A stretch of 64,000 bases of DNA from Nitrosomonas sp. Nm34 (GCF_900113925.1 NZ_FORD01000002.1:1-64000), one strand, 5' to 3'; counted from the first letter of the stretch, positions 18,484 to 28,094 are shown. A program made the numbers and translations. Notes: generated from the sequence alone by a model not told the origin.

Positions 18484-18953
18484 AGTTTTCCTTTTTCAGT
18501 TCCAGCCTGAATCTTAATTTCCCGACCCGATTGATGAAATCGGAAAAAAACCTTTATATCTGCATCTGGTAATAATTTATCAGCTTTCTCTGGCCACTCT
18601 AGTAGACAAATTGTGTTCTCATTAAAGTAATCACGGAAACCTGCTTCTTCCCACTCAATGGGATCGTTGAAACGATAAAAATCAAAGTGATACAAGTATA
18701 GCCTAGAGAATTTATAGATCTCAACCAGATTATAGGTTGGACTTTTTACTTTCCCCTGATAACCCATCGCGTGCAAGATACCGCGTGTTAGCGTGGTTTT
18801 CCCGGCTCCGAGGTCGCCACAAAGGAAAACGATTAAGCCGGGATGCAATATATTAGTAAACTTCTCACCCAGCGCTAACGTTGCTGTTTCATCGGCAAGC
18901 TGTAAAATAAAAGATTGCTCTGCACTGAAATCAGAAAGAAAAGGATTATGCAA
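18465..18953 (-). CDS. tsaE: tRNA t6A biosynthesis ATPase TsaE
   Basis: The 162-residue P-loop protein works with TsaB, TsaC and TsaD to make N6-threonylcarbamoyladenosine at position 37 of ANN-decoding tRNAs. The Walker A motif is GDLGAGKTTLTRG (about 46), followed by SPTYNLVEIY and the conserved LYHFDFYRFNDPIEWEEAGF, with a Trp-containing LLEWPEKAD. The only usable start is a TTG at 18953 (the next Met is far inside), so it overlaps the divergently read queG start by six bases. It overlaps the amidase gene downstream by 19 bases. Confidence 0.92.
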   Translation of the reverse strand: MHNPFLSDFSAEQSFILQLADETATLALGEKFTNILHPGLIVFLCGDLGAGKTTLTRGILHAMGYQGKVKSPTYNLVEIYKFSRLYLYHFDFYRFNDPIEWEEAGFRDYFNENTICLLEWPEKADKLLPDADIKVFFRFHQSGREIKIQAGTEKGKLCLKHW

Positions 18954-20030
18954 GAAGAGACCTCCACAAATTCATCACTAGATGTTATTTTGTTAAAAGA
19001 ATCTATCAAAAAATGGGGTAGACAGCTTGGTTTTCAAGATGTGCGTGTTGCTGATGCTAATGCTAACATGTCTTCAGTTGAAGCAGAACTATCTGCATGG
19101 TTGGATAAAGGTTTCCATGGTGATATGGATTATATGGCAAAACATGGCACTAAGCGAACTCGCCCAGCAGAGCTGGTACCTGGCACGCTGCGCGTGATTT
19201 CTGTACGAATGAATTATACTCCGCCAGCAGTGAAGGAGGGTGGGAGTATTCTCGAGGATGGCAACAAAGCATTTATTTCACGCTATGCTGTTGGGCGTGA
19301 TTATCATAAAGTGCTGCGTACACGGCTGCAGAAACTGGCTGATAACATTTCGGGCAAAATAGGTGCATTTAATTATCGAGTTTTCACCGATAGTGCGCCA
19401 GTAATGGAAGTAGAGTGGGCAAAGAAATCAGGCCTTGGCTGGCGTGGCAAGCATACTTTGCTGTTATCCAGAGAAGGGGGATCGTACTTTTTTCTCGGAG
19501 AAATGTATACTGATTTGCCGCTACCTGTAGACGATCCTGTTGAGAGCTATTGCGGTAGCTGTACCCGCTGCATCGATATTTGTCCTACCCAGGCCATTAT
19601 TGGGCCTTACCAGTTAGATGCAAGACGATGTATTTCTTATCTGACTATTGAGCTTAAGGGTAGTATTCCTGAAGCTTTGCGTATGCTAATCGGCAATCGG
19701 ATTTATGGTTGCGATGACTGTCAATTGGTTTGTCCTTGGAATAAATTTGCCAAAATTACACAAGAAGCCGATTTCGCCGTGCGTAATGGTTTGGATGATG
19801 TCTCACTGGTGGAATTGTTTCAATGGAGCAAGGAAGAGTTCGAATCAAAACTTGCGGGTAGCCCTATCCGTCGCATCGGCTATGAGCAATGGTTGCGCAA
19901 TATTGCAGTTGGGTTGGGCAATGCACCCTCATCTCCGGCGGTCATTGAGGCGCTGCAAGCGCGCAGTCATGATCCTTCGCCATTAGTACGTGAGCATGTC
20001 CGATGGGCACTGCGGCAGCATGAGAAATAG
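18948..20030 (+). CDS. queG: Epoxyqueuosine reductase
   Basis: The enzyme performs the last step of queuosine synthesis, reducing epoxyqueuosine in tRNA with cobalamin and two [4Fe-4S] clusters. The first cluster motif is CGSCTRCIDICPTQAI and the second CDDCQLVCPWN. The N-terminal DUF1730 region binds the corrinoid (FTDSAPVMEVEWAKKSGLGWRGKHTLLL). A HEAT-like tail (about 310-360) binds tRNA. The ATG at 18948 with AAGGATT ahead gives 360 residues; a longer frame from 18915 would run deeper into tsaE. It is next to tsaE, another tRNA-modification gene, a common neighbour in proteobacteria. Confidence 0.95.
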   Translation: MQEETSTNSSLDVILLKESIKKWGRQLGFQDVRVADANANMSSVEAELSAWLDKGFHGDMDYMAKHGTKRTRPAELVPGTLRVISVRMNYTPPAVKEGGSILEDGNKAFISRYAVGRDYHKVLRTRLQKLADNISGKIGAFNYRVFTDSAPVMEVEWAKKSGLGWRGKHTLLLSREGGSYFFLGEMYTDLPLPVDDPVESYCGSCTRCIDICPTQAIIGPYQLDARRCISYLTIELKGSIPEALRMLIGNRIYGCDDCQLVCPWNKFAKITQEADFAVRNGLDDVSLVELFQWSKEEFESKLAGSPIRRIGYEQWLRNIAVGLGNAPSSPAVIEALQARSHDPSPLVREHVRWALRQHEK

Positions 20031-20081
20031 TTGATTTACTGCTGCTGTCTGATGTGGGTATAACATTTGGCAAGGATAGCA

Positions 20082-20120
20082 TTTTCTCCAGAATCAGCTG
20101 TAGAGTGGATTCTGGAGAAA
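20082..20120. terminator. Strong inverted repeat between queG and the TIGR04073 gene
   Basis: A 13-bp perfect stem (TTTCTCCAGAATC with GATTCTGGAGAAA, loop 12) sits between convergent genes. No long T-run follows, but the position suits a two-way terminator. Confidence 0.55.
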
Positions 20121-20143
20121 TGATATAAAAATTACGTTATATC

Positions 20144-20506
20144 CTAGCGCATGCGCCAAGCGGAATAGGTCGTTTCTCTGTTGAAATCATCCCATATATA
20201 GGCAGGATTCGGTATGGGTGTGGTTGGGATCAGAAAAGTGGCAATATCGAGTGCTCCACACAAAGAACGTCCGACTGCATGAACAAGCCCAGTAAAGAAA
20301 CCAGCCGTCATGCCATAGGCAGCGCCTTGACTACGACCCTTAATCATCATGGTTTTAGGAATTTCTACTACACCAGTGACTGCATTGGCGACACCAGTAG
20401 CCAGTTTTTCTCCAATTTGAATAGGGTAATCAGCTGCCATTGTTGTGGTTGGAAAAAAGAATGCCAGTGTGAACAATAACAGCAGCGATGCGATAGATTG
20501 TTTCAT
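20144..20506 (-). CDS. Exosortase system-associated protein, TIGR04073 family
   Basis: The 120-residue protein has a signal peptide (LLLLFTLAFFFPTTTMAA) and the family pattern of KLATGVANAVTGVVEIPKTMM, a Gly-rich AAYGMTAGFFTGLVHAVGR helix, and LCGALDIATFLIPTTPIPNPAY near the end. TIGR04073 proteins are small exported proteins found mostly in genomes that carry a PEP-CTERM/exosortase system; function unknown. No exosortase or PEP-CTERM protein is beside it, so the link is by family only. It stands alone, with ribosome-binding site AGGAGAA. Confidence 0.85.
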   Translation of the reverse strand: MKQSIASLLLLFTLAFFFPTTTMAADYPIQIGEKLATGVANAVTGVVEIPKTMMIKGRSQGAAYGMTAGFFTGLVHAVGRSLCGALDIATFLIPTTPIPNPAYIWDDFNRETTYSAWRMR

Positions 20507-20721
20507 TGAGTTCTCCTAAATCAAAATAATACAGTAACTGCATCCGCTTAATGCAGCTACCCTGTTAAAGTAATCACATACAACATGACAATAGCACAAT
20601 TTATTGCATTTCTTAAATGAGAATGGTTAATATCTTAAGGGTGGCTTCAGTGATTGACCCATTGATAATAGTGGATGAGGAGCCGCGAGCGATGCCAGTT
20701 AATCAATAGCCTGCTTCAGAT

Positions 20722-22437
20722 TTATTTAGAACGCCCTTTAGCTGTGATAGGCGCTTGCTCCTGGGCCATTTTTCCCCATGTGTCACGTAAAGTAACCGCG
20801 CGATTAAATACCGGTTTTCCAGGTTGGGTCTCTATGCGATCCGCCACAAAATAGCCATGACGTTCAAACTGGAAACATTGTTCAGTTTGTGCGTCAAGTA
20901 GCGAAGATTCAACCAAGGCGGTTATGGTTTGTTTTGAATGAGGATTCAAGTAGGATTTAAAGTCTTTGTCGCCAGTATCAGGGTAGGGATGATTGAATAG
21001 CCGATCGTACACTCTTGTTTCTACTGGTTGTGCATGCCTGGCAGATAACCAGTGAATATTTCCCTTGACCTTGCGGATATCGGCGCCGGCCGTGCCGCTT
21101 TTGGTAGCTGGATCATAAACGCAATGTATTTCTTCTATCATGCCTTGGTCATTTTTGACCACAGAGACACATTTTATCAGGTAGGCATAGCGTAACCGAA
21201 CTTCTGCCCCAGGTGAGAGGCGGAAATAGCCTTTGCTCGGAATTTCCATGAAATCATCCTGCTCAATATAAACGGTTTTGGTCAGGGGCAACATGCGTTT
21301 ACCCCATTCTGGCTTTTGCGGATGATTCGGTGCATAACATGCTTCTTCCTGATCATCCGGGAAATTATCAATGATGAGTTTCAATGGTTTTAATATGCCA
21401 ATTCGACGTAAAGCATGCTCATTGAGATCTTCTCTCAGGCAATCTTCTAGAACGGTCATATCTATCCAGGAATCCGCTTTACTGATGCCGATACGTTCAG
21501 TAAACAGGCGAATTGATGCCGGGGTATAGCCACGGCGACGCAGACCCGCCAAGGTATTCATACGGGGATCATCCCATCCCTCCACGAAATGACCTTCTAC
21601 CAGCTCAATCAGCTTGCGTTTACTCATCACACAATAAGTGAGATTGAGCCGGGCAAACTCGATTTGCTGAGGATGGCAGGGGACTTGCTCAACTAGCTGG
21701 TCTAACACCCAATCATACAGTGGGCGATGGTCTTCAAATTCCAACGTGCAAAGAGAATGGGTGATATGTTCAAGTGCATCTGAGATGCAATGGGTAAAAT
21801 CATACATGGGATAAATGCACCATTTATCACCAGTCCGCTGATGATGAATATGGCGAATACGATAAATGACCGGATCGCGCATATTAATGTTGGGAGAAGT
21901 CATGTCAATTTTAGCGCGTAACACATGTGCGCCATCTGGGAATTCACCTGCACGCATGCGTCGGAACAAATCCAGGCTTTCTGCTGCGGGGCGATCGCGA
22001 TAAGGGCTATTTTGCCCTGGCTGAATCAAGCTGCCGCGCAATTGCCGGATTTCCTCTGCGGATTGGCTATCGACATACGCCTGACCTTTTGTTATCAGAT
22101 ATTCAGCGAATTCATATAGTTTCTCAAAGTAATCAGATGCATAATAGATATGCTCTCCCCAATCAAAACCCAACCATCTGACAGAATCACAGATGGCATC
22201 TACGTATTCTTGGGCTTCTTTTTCTGGATTAGTATCATCAAAGCGCAGATGACAGACACCACCATAATCGCGAGCAAGGCCAAAATTGAGACAGATGCTC
22301 TTGGCGTGGCCAATATGGAGATAACCATTGGGTTCTGGTGGAAAACGTGTTTCGACTCGTCCATTCCATTTACCGCTACGGTTATCCTCATCAATAATAT
22401 TACGAATGAAATTTGAAGAAATAGTTAAGGTGTTCAC
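20722..22437 (-). CDS. glnS: Glutaminyl-tRNA synthetase
   Basis: The 571-residue class I synthetase charges tRNA-Gln. It has FPPEPNGYLHIGHAKS (the HIGH box, about 33-48), a Rossmann catalytic core with LRFDDTNPEKE and YDFTHCISDALEHITHSLCTLEF, the KMSKS-like VMSKRKL, and the C-terminal anticodon-binding beta-barrels with PVFNRAVTLRDTWGK. Length is close to the family's usual 550-570. The presence of GlnRS is typical of beta- and gammaproteobacteria. It is divergent from lysS. Confidence 0.97.
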   Translation of the reverse strand: MNTLTISSNFIRNIIDEDNRSGKWNGRVETRFPPEPNGYLHIGHAKSICLNFGLARDYGGVCHLRFDDTNPEKEAQEYVDAICDSVRWLGFDWGEHIYYASDYFEKLYEFAEYLITKGQAYVDSQSAEEIRQLRGSLIQPGQNSPYRDRPAAESLDLFRRMRAGEFPDGAHVLRAKIDMTSPNINMRDPVIYRIRHIHHQRTGDKWCIYPMYDFTHCISDALEHITHSLCTLEFEDHRPLYDWVLDQLVEQVPCHPQQIEFARLNLTYCVMSKRKLIELVEGHFVEGWDDPRMNTLAGLRRRGYTPASIRLFTERIGISKADSWIDMTVLEDCLREDLNEHALRRIGILKPLKLIIDNFPDDQEEACYAPNHPQKPEWGKRMLPLTKTVYIEQDDFMEIPSKGYFRLSPGAEVRLRYAYLIKCVSVVKNDQGMIEEIHCVYDPATKSGTAGADIRKVKGNIHWLSARHAQPVETRVYDRLFNHPYPDTGDKDFKSYLNPHSKQTITALVESSLLDAQTEQCFQFERHGYFVADRIETQPGKPVFNRAVTLRDTWGKMAQEQAPITAKGRSK

Positions 22438-22611
22438 AAATTTATCTTTCTAATTGGGTTGCGAATGCGATCATTAAAAGAACTATAATACAGGCCATCT
22501 TATTATAGAGTGTGTTTGACCTGCAAAAACCAGAATAAATGTGTTAAATGAACGCAGCGCAAGCTGCTTAAACAAATCAGAACCGAATTTTATCAAGTAT
22601 TTTAAATTGTT

Positions 22612-24120
22612 ATGACTCAAGAAACTCAATCTGCCATTTCCCAGGACGAAAACCATATTATTGCAGAACGACGTGCTAAACTGGCCGAGCTGCGCAAAAG
22701 CCGTAATGCTTTTCCCAATGATTTTCAACGCGATAGCCTAGCCTCAGAATTACATCATCACTACCACGCGCATAGCAAGGAGGCATTGGAGACAGAGCAA
22801 ATTGTAGTGAAGGTTGCGGGGCGTATGATGTTCAAGCGCGTCATGGGTAAAGCAAGTTTTGCCATCATTCAAGACATGAGTGGACGCATCCAGCTTTATG
22901 TTTCCAATGATCATACCGGCCAGACTGAGCATGAAGCGTTCAAGCATTACGATTTAGGTGATATTTTGGGGGCTGAGGGGGTTTTGTTCAAAACCAAAAC
23001 GGGCGAATTATCTGTACGCGTCACTCATTTGCAGTTGCTGACTAAATCCTTGCGTCCACTGCCGGAGAAATTTCATGGTCTGGCTGATCAGGAGCAGAAA
23101 TACCGCCAACGTTATCTTGATTTAATGACCAATGAAGAGACACGTCAGGTTTTCACAATACGCTCTAAAGTGATCCAGGCTACTCGGGAGTTTCTGGTAG
23201 CGAGGCACTATCTTGAAGTAGAAACACCCATGATGCATGCTATTCCAGGTGGCGCGTCTGCGCGACCTTTCATCACTCATCATAATGCACTCGATATGGC
23301 GCTCTATCTGCGCATTGCGCCTGAGCTCTACCTGAAGCGCCTGGTAGTCGGCGGGATGGAGAAAGTTTTTGAGATTAATAGAAATTTCAGGAATGAAGGC
23401 ATTTCTACCCGGCACAATCCTGAATTCACCATGCTGGAATTTTATGAAGCCTACCAGGACTATGTTTATTTGATGGATTTAACTGAGTCCATGTTAAGGG
23501 AAGTCGCGATGAAAGTACTCGGAACAGTCCGGTTCACCTACCAGGAGCGTGAAATCGATTTCTCACGACCCTTTGCCAGGATGACCATCACTGAGGCGAT
23601 ACTAAAGCATTACCCGGAATATACCACTGCTCAGCTGAATGATCGCAATTTTCTGATTGGTCGAATGGAGGAATTGAACATTGCGTATAATCCTAAGGAT
23701 GGGCTAGGCGGATTGCAGCTTTCCCTCTTTGATGAAACCACAGAACATCTATTATTCGAACCTACTTTTATTATCGATTATCCCGCAGAGGTCTCTCCTC
23801 TGGCGCGACGCAATGATCATAACCCAGAAATTACCGATCGTTTCGAGCTTTATATCGCAGGGCGTGAAATTGCCAATGGTTTTTCAGAATTGAATGATCC
23901 GGAGGATCAAGCCGCACGTTTCTTAGAGCAGGCCAAAGCTAAAGAAGCAGGCGATGCAGAAGCTATGCATTATGATGCGGATTACATTCGGGCACTGGAA
24001 TATGGGCTGCCGCCAACGGCAGGAGAGGGGATTGGTATCGATCGGTTGATCATGTTGCTAACCGATAGCCCCAGTATTCGGGATGTTATTTTGTTTCCCC
24101 AATTGCGACGGGAAGATTAA
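22612..24120 (+). CDS. lysS: Lysyl-tRNA synthetase (class II)
   Basis: The 502-residue class IIb synthetase begins with an OB-fold anticodon-binding domain (about 65-165, [27 protein letters not shown]). The catalytic domain carries motif 1 ([27 protein letters not shown]), motif 2 ([29 protein letters not shown]) and motif 3 ([18 protein letters not shown]). All are intact. It forms homodimers in the cytosol. It is divergent from glnS, with about 170 bases between starts. Confidence 0.98.
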   Translation: MTQETQSAISQDENHIIAERRAKLAELRKSRNAFPNDFQRDSLASELHHHYHAHSKEALETEQIVVKVAGRMMFKRVMGKASFAIIQDMSGRIQLYVSNDHTGQTEHEAFKHYDLGDILGAEGVLFKTKTGELSVRVTHLQLLTKSLRPLPEKFHGLADQEQKYRQRYLDLMTNEETRQVFTIRSKVIQATREFLVARHYLEVETPMMHAIPGGASARPFITHHNALDMALYLRIAPELYLKRLVVGGMEKVFEINRNFRNEGISTRHNPEFTMLEFYEAYQDYVYLMDLTESMLREVAMKVLGTVRFTYQEREIDFSRPFARMTITEAILKHYPEYTTAQLNDRNFLIGRMEELNIAYNPKDGLGGLQLSLFDETTEHLLFEPTFIIDYPAEVSPLARRNDHNPEITDRFELYIAGREIANGFSELNDPEDQAARFLEQAKAKEAGDAEAMHYDADYIRALEYGLPPTAGEGIGIDRLIMLLTDSPSIRDVILFPQLRRED

Positions 24121-24757
24121 GGGGTGAATTCGTATCATAAATACATAACTCGTTGATCACACCGAACTCCCCGCCAGCCGAAGCAAACAATGGTGAGGTA
24201 AGTAAAAGCATTCTCATACACAGTTGACGGGATACCTTATGGCTTACGTACAACTTATTCTTGAGGAGAATAATTATACCGAAATGCGTCTGAAACAAGG
24301 GCAGCCCGGTTATCACTATACGCAGGCGAACAGGAAGGCTAAGGGCCAAGCAACACCATAAAAGCTAAATCCGAAGCCATCAAAATCACCATGGAGCTCA
24401 CGAGTCGGATCAACGTGATGCTTCTCAGTGGCACAAGTAACACTGTGGAGCGGTGAAGGATTTTGTATATAAGTAGCAATAAAGAAACTGATGATGAGTC
24501 AATAATTTCTTTAGAAATAGATGCTCGCAAACTTATCGCGAGAAGGGAAGGCCAGAGACAAGGGTAGGTCATAGGTTGTAGTGTCGGAACAGAAAAGAAT
24601 ACAAATTTTTTCTTGGTCATCCTGAATTCTTCGTTAAGAACAATAAACTACGCTTCCTGCTTGTTTGTAAATTAGGAGGAGAAAGATCACCTGCCTACAA
24701 CTTTCCCCTCGAGTTAAACGCTTGTTAGTATTAAACTATCATAAATTCATCGGGCGG
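24121..24757. other. Gap with small, unconvincing ORFs
   Basis: A 40-codon plus-strand ORF at 24239-24361 (MAYVQLILEENNYTEMRLKQ, ending GQATP) has protein-like composition but no ribosome-binding site. A second frame near 24475-24569 (SNKETDDESIISLEIDARKL) lacks a start. Both could be debris of one gene. I recognise neither. Confidence 0.35.
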
Positions 24758-25939
24758 TTATGCTTGAGGAGCACGAACCAGACCTATTCCGATATCAAAA
24801 GGATCCAGGCCGGTTTGTAAACCTTGAAGGGTCGCGCTACCGACAAGCCGACTGGTTAATGACAGGGGAGTAAGAATACCGACGCTCTTAATTTGCTCAG
24901 CCCAAAGGGCTGCAACGCCGGCGACGTGAGGTGTAGCCATACTCGTTCCACTCATGGCCTGGAAGCCTCCGCCTGGCTTAGCAGAAGTGATATTCATACC
25001 TGGCCCGGAAATATTAGCACCGGTATTTGAGAAATAGGCTACTGTTAAACCTTGCTCTCCCTGCCCTAAGGCAGCAACAGAAATGATACCTTCGGAGATT
25101 GCGGGAGGAGAGACAGTGATCTCAAAATCAGGATTAACATCCCTTCGACTCTCGTTGCCGGCTGCGGCTATGATTACAGATGCCTGTCCAAAAGCGTTTT
25201 GGGCTCTGAGCAGGGATGCCACTCTATCAAATAGCTGCACATTGGCTCGGTAGCCTTCCAATGCTCGAGAAGTGGCTAATTCAGACGGATACCCTTGCGT
25301 TACCAAATCATTAACCAGTCCGGGGAAATCAATGCCCAGTGACATGGAAATCACATTGGCACCATTATCTACCGCCCATTGGATAGCCTTGACGATGGAT
25401 TCGCTAGAACCTCCATTCTGCCCTAATACTTTACCAATCAAGGCTTTACTAACACCCGTTGCCACACCGATCCGCTGGCTTCCAGTAGTTCGTCCAAAGA
25501 TAGTGCCAGCACAATGGGTGCCATGGCCATGCTGATCACCGTTACCCTCGCCAGTGAAATCTTTTTCGATAATTTCCACTCCGGCAAACGCAGGATGATT
25601 TGCATCAATGCCTGTGTCGAGGACAGCCACGATAATGCCTTTGCCACTGAATGGAGAAGTGTCCGCTCCCACAGCTTTTACTCCCCAGGTGACATCTCCG
25701 ACAGCAGGAGTCGCAGTAGCTTCAAGTGGGGCAATTAGCTTCATGGGAATGGAGGGAGCAACGGCCAGCACGTCCCGTTTCTCGGTCAATGTATGAATCC
25801 GTTGGCGTTCGATATGTTCAATTTCTACTAACAACGGCGCACCCATGGATGCTTCGGCGGTAGGGAGATTAGAAGGTCCGAGGAGCGTATTGCGTGAGAT
25901 TGTTGATGGAGAACGTAATACAATGTGATTCTGTTTCAT
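24758..25939 (-). CDS. Subtilisin-like serine protease (S8), no signal peptide
   Basis: The 393-residue subtilase has the whole catalytic triad: Asp in VAVLDTGIDANHPAF, His in GDQHGHGTHCAGTIFG, Ser in MSGTSMATPHVAGVAALW, with the oxyanion Asn in IIAAAGNES. An N-terminal segment (1-90) could be a propeptide. The ATG at 25939 is preceded by AAGGAGAAG at good spacing; a longer frame to 26005 runs into the terminal repeat of an IS982 fragment and is rejected. There is no signal peptide or membrane anchor, so it is intracellular or exported by another route. Insert-like stretches (GYPSELATSRALEGYRANVQ) resemble stand-alone subtilases of accessory regions. The substrate is unknown. Confidence 0.88.
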   Translation of the reverse strand: MKQNHIVLRSPSTISRNTLLGPSNLPTAEASMGAPLLVEIEHIERQRIHTLTEKRDVLAVAPSIPMKLIAPLEATATPAVGDVTWGVKAVGADTSPFSGKGIIVAVLDTGIDANHPAFAGVEIIEKDFTGEGNGDQHGHGTHCAGTIFGRTTGSQRIGVATGVSKALIGKVLGQNGGSSESIVKAIQWAVDNGANVISMSLGIDFPGLVNDLVTQGYPSELATSRALEGYRANVQLFDRVASLLRAQNAFGQASVIIAAAGNESRRDVNPDFEITVSPPAISEGIISVAALGQGEQGLTVAYFSNTGANISGPGMNITSAKPGGGFQAMSGTSMATPHVAGVAALWAEQIKSVGILTPLSLTSRLVGSATLQGLQTGLDPFDIGIGLVRAPQA

Positions 25940-25988
25940 AAACTTCTCCTTATTTAAAGATAGATTCAAGATTGAAGTATCATTCTTG

Positions 25989-26220
25989 TAGCGTGAGTTC
26001 ACCATAAGGAAAGCTGTAAAAAGAACCTGAATTCCCTATGAAGAAACAATTTGGGAAAAGGGTTTCCTCACGGGAGGAGGTAGGTTCCGATGGATACTAT
26101 AGCGATTTTTTGTGCGATTGACGATTTTTGTAAAAGATTGGGGCCGCGTTGGGAGCGGCGCCTATCAGAGTTATTACTGGGACAACGTCGGCGTTTTAAA
26201 TATAATTCCAGTGTTTTTTC
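25989..26220 (+). mobile_element. IS982-family fragment (transposase start end)
   Basis: GCGTGAGTTCACCATAAG (from about 25991) matches the terminal repeat of the other two IS982 copies. The following leader (GGAAAGCTGTAAAAAGAACC) and the frame from the ATG at 26090, reading MDTIAIFCAIDDFCKRLGPRWERR, correspond to the transposase N-terminus. Homology ends within about 40 codons, just before the PhoX-family gene. The rest of the element is gone, so the small ORF here is not a live gene. Confidence 0.8.
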
Positions 26221-26227
26221 AGGAAAC

Positions 26228-27403
26228 CTAGCATGGGGCCGTTATTTCAAAGGTCACTCCATTTTCATGACGGCCGGTTTTTCCTCTTTGCGAGCTGAAA
26301 TACAAGCGTGATCCATCGGGACTAAAAGCAGGTCCTGTTATTTCTGAGTGGTCATGGCCGACCAGTTGTAGCAAGGGTTTGATTATTTTATCGGATAAAA
26401 TCACGATTTGCATATTTCCGCCATCCTCTGCGACCAATAGTTCACCGGCAGCATTGGTGATAATATTGTCCACACCGCTCAAAGCGGGTGCAGCATAGCG
26501 GGCGGCATCATAAATGATATCAAGATGGTGAGTATGGGTGTCATAAGCCCATACTCGATTATCACCTTTGGTCGTGAAATAAACCATGCCGTGGTGATAC
26601 CAGATTCCTTCACCGCCATTAAAACGGCTGCATTGTTTGATTTGTTTGCGTGTGGCAATTCTAATCGCCTCAGGATCAGGTAGACGATGCCAACATACTG
26701 TTTTCTGACGATCACCCAGTATTTCAGCTACTTCCAGAAAACCATCTTCCAGATCAGGGTAGCCAGCAGCATTGAGTGAATAGGAGGTATAACGATAGAA
26801 ACAACCATCAGGCTCGTCTTCGGTAAGATAAAGCTGTTTATTTCGTGTATCGACAGCTATGGCTTCATGTCTGAAGCGTCCGAGCGCTTTTCTGGCTTGT
26901 GCTGGTTTTTTTCCATAGGGATCACATTCCCAAACTAAACCGTGCTTAATTTCTTCACAAGAGAGCCATGTCTGCCACGGTGTGGCTCCACCAGCGCAAT
27001 TAAAGTGGGTATGTTTCAGGATGGGATAGGCATTGATCAACTTTCCATTTTGATCAAAGTGAAGTGCGCCTGCTCCGCCAGCCCTATTTTTCATTTCACT
27101 ATTGGAAACATAAATCCAGCCACCCTCATCGGTAGCAAAGGTGTTGCCCCCATCAGGTGCAGCGTGCCATCGATAACCAAACAGATTTTGCCCGGAATAG
27201 GCAACAATGCGAGAGGAATAGCCTTTGGGTAGGCGAACCCCATTTTGGTCAGGGGCTTGCAGAGGCCCAATTGATGCTAGACTTGATGTGGCTGCTTTGC
27301 TGGTGCTGACAGCCAGTAAATGGTGAGCCATCAGGCTAGCTAATCCGATGCAACCATATCGGAGCAGTTTTCGGCGCTGAAAATCGACATGACTACTTTT
27401 CAT
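26228..27403 (-). CDS. Tat-exported PhoX-family (DUF839) protein
   Basis: From the Met at 27403 the protein is 391 residues. It has a twin-arginine signal (QRRKLLRYGCIGLASLMAHHLL) and a beta-propeller-like PhoX/DUF839 domain: LPKGYSSRIVAYSG, WHAAPDGGNTF, GWIYVSNSE, the Cys/Glu-containing WQTWLSCEE, GRFRHEAIAVD and YLTEDEPDGCFYRY are family landmarks. True PhoX enzymes are calcium- and iron-dependent alkaline phosphatases; several landmark residues are present, but enzyme activity is not assured. Folding in the cytoplasm before export fits a metal cofactor. Its start lies within the last bases before pgl's end and it may be the last gene of the leftward operon. Confidence 0.8.
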   Translation of the reverse strand: MKSSHVDFQRRKLLRYGCIGLASLMAHHLLAVSTSKAATSSLASIGPLQAPDQNGVRLPKGYSSRIVAYSGQNLFGYRWHAAPDGGNTFATDEGGWIYVSNSEMKNRAGGAGALHFDQNGKLINAYPILKHTHFNCAGGATPWQTWLSCEEIKHGLVWECDPYGKKPAQARKALGRFRHEAIAVDTRNKQLYLTEDEPDGCFYRYTSYSLNAAGYPDLEDGFLEVAEILGDRQKTVCWHRLPDPEAIRIATRKQIKQCSRFNGGEGIWYHHGMVYFTTKGDNRVWAYDTHTHHLDIIYDAARYAAPALSGVDNIITNAAGELLVAEDGGNMQIVILSDKIIKPLLQLVGHDHSEITGPAFSPDGSRLYFSSQRGKTGRHENGVTFEITAPC

Positions 27404-27416
27404 AAAAGAGCAGCGG

Positions 27417-28094
27417 CTAATTGGTTTCAAAAATAGTGATCGGCGATTGACACTGCTGTACCAGTTGTACAAACGGAATAAAGGGATCAGGATGATTGAT
27501 TAATCGATCGAGTAATTGCCGTTTGGCAAGACTGGTCACGACAAGCGCAATATGACAGCTGCTGGCCAGTACCGGCAGGGCCAGACTGATGCGCGAACTC
27601 GGTGCGAACGGTGGTTCAGCTGCCTGGCACAAATAGGGCGTATCCTGATCGGGAGGCATGCCAGGAAACAGGGAGGCAATATGCCCATCTTCTCCCAATC
27701 CCAAGACTATCAGATTAAACGGTCGCGGGAGCTGGCAGAGTCGTTCATGCACCGTAGCCAGTGCTTCGGATGGGTGAGCATGCGGTGTTTTCAATCCGAT
27801 GAAATGAGCTTTCTCCGCCTTATCCTTTAGCAAATAGCTGCGTACCAGCCGTTCATTGGAGGCGTCTGCTTGGGTTTCCACCCAACGCTCATCGCTTAAC
27901 GTAATATAGATACGTTCCCATGGCAAGGCCTGACGGGCGAGTGCAGGCAGGTAATCACGTGGTGTTTGCCCACCGGGTACTACCAAGCTTACGTTATTGT
28001 TTTGCATGAGTGCATCGCGCAGAATCGAGGCAGCAAAATCAGCGAAAGCAGCACTTAGCTCATGCATGCTGTTATAGAAACGACGTTCAATCAT
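27417..28094 (-). CDS. pgl: 6-phosphogluconolactonase (DevB/SOL family)
   Basis: The 225-residue protein (ATG at 28094) belongs to the Pgl/NagB-like family: SLVVPGGQTPRDYLPAL, ITLSDERWVETQADASNERLV and LIVLGLGEDGHIASLFPG are signature blocks. The usual reaction is hydrolysis of 6-phosphogluconolactone in the oxidative pentose phosphate pathway. The start codon overlaps the stop of the upstream HAD gene in ATGA, so translation is coupled, yet no zwf or gnd gene is near. It could thus act on a sugar lactone in the neighbouring ulosonate pathway, which is inference. A longer frame to 28109 would run into the HAD gene. Confidence 0.88.
   Translation of the reverse strand: MIERRFYNSMHELSAAFADFAASILRDALMQNNNVSLVVPGGQTPRDYLPALARQALPWERIYITLSDERWVETQADASNERLVRSYLLKDKAEKAHFIGLKTPHAHPSEALATVHERLCQLPRPFNLIVLGLGEDGHIASLFPGMPPDQDTPYLCQAAEPPFAPSSRISLALPVLASSCHIALVVTSLAKRQLLDRLINHPDPFIPFVQLVQQCQSPITIFETN

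Noticed and set aside
24339-24620. 93-codon minus-strand ORF rich in Leu, Ile and Val
   Set aside because: No ribosome-binding site and no family resemblance; probable chance frame in AT-rich DNA.
26090-26311. 73-codon ORF starting MDTIAIFCAIDDF
   Set aside because: The first part is the start of a decayed IS982 transposase and the second part is antisense to the PhoX-family gene; it is not an intact gene.
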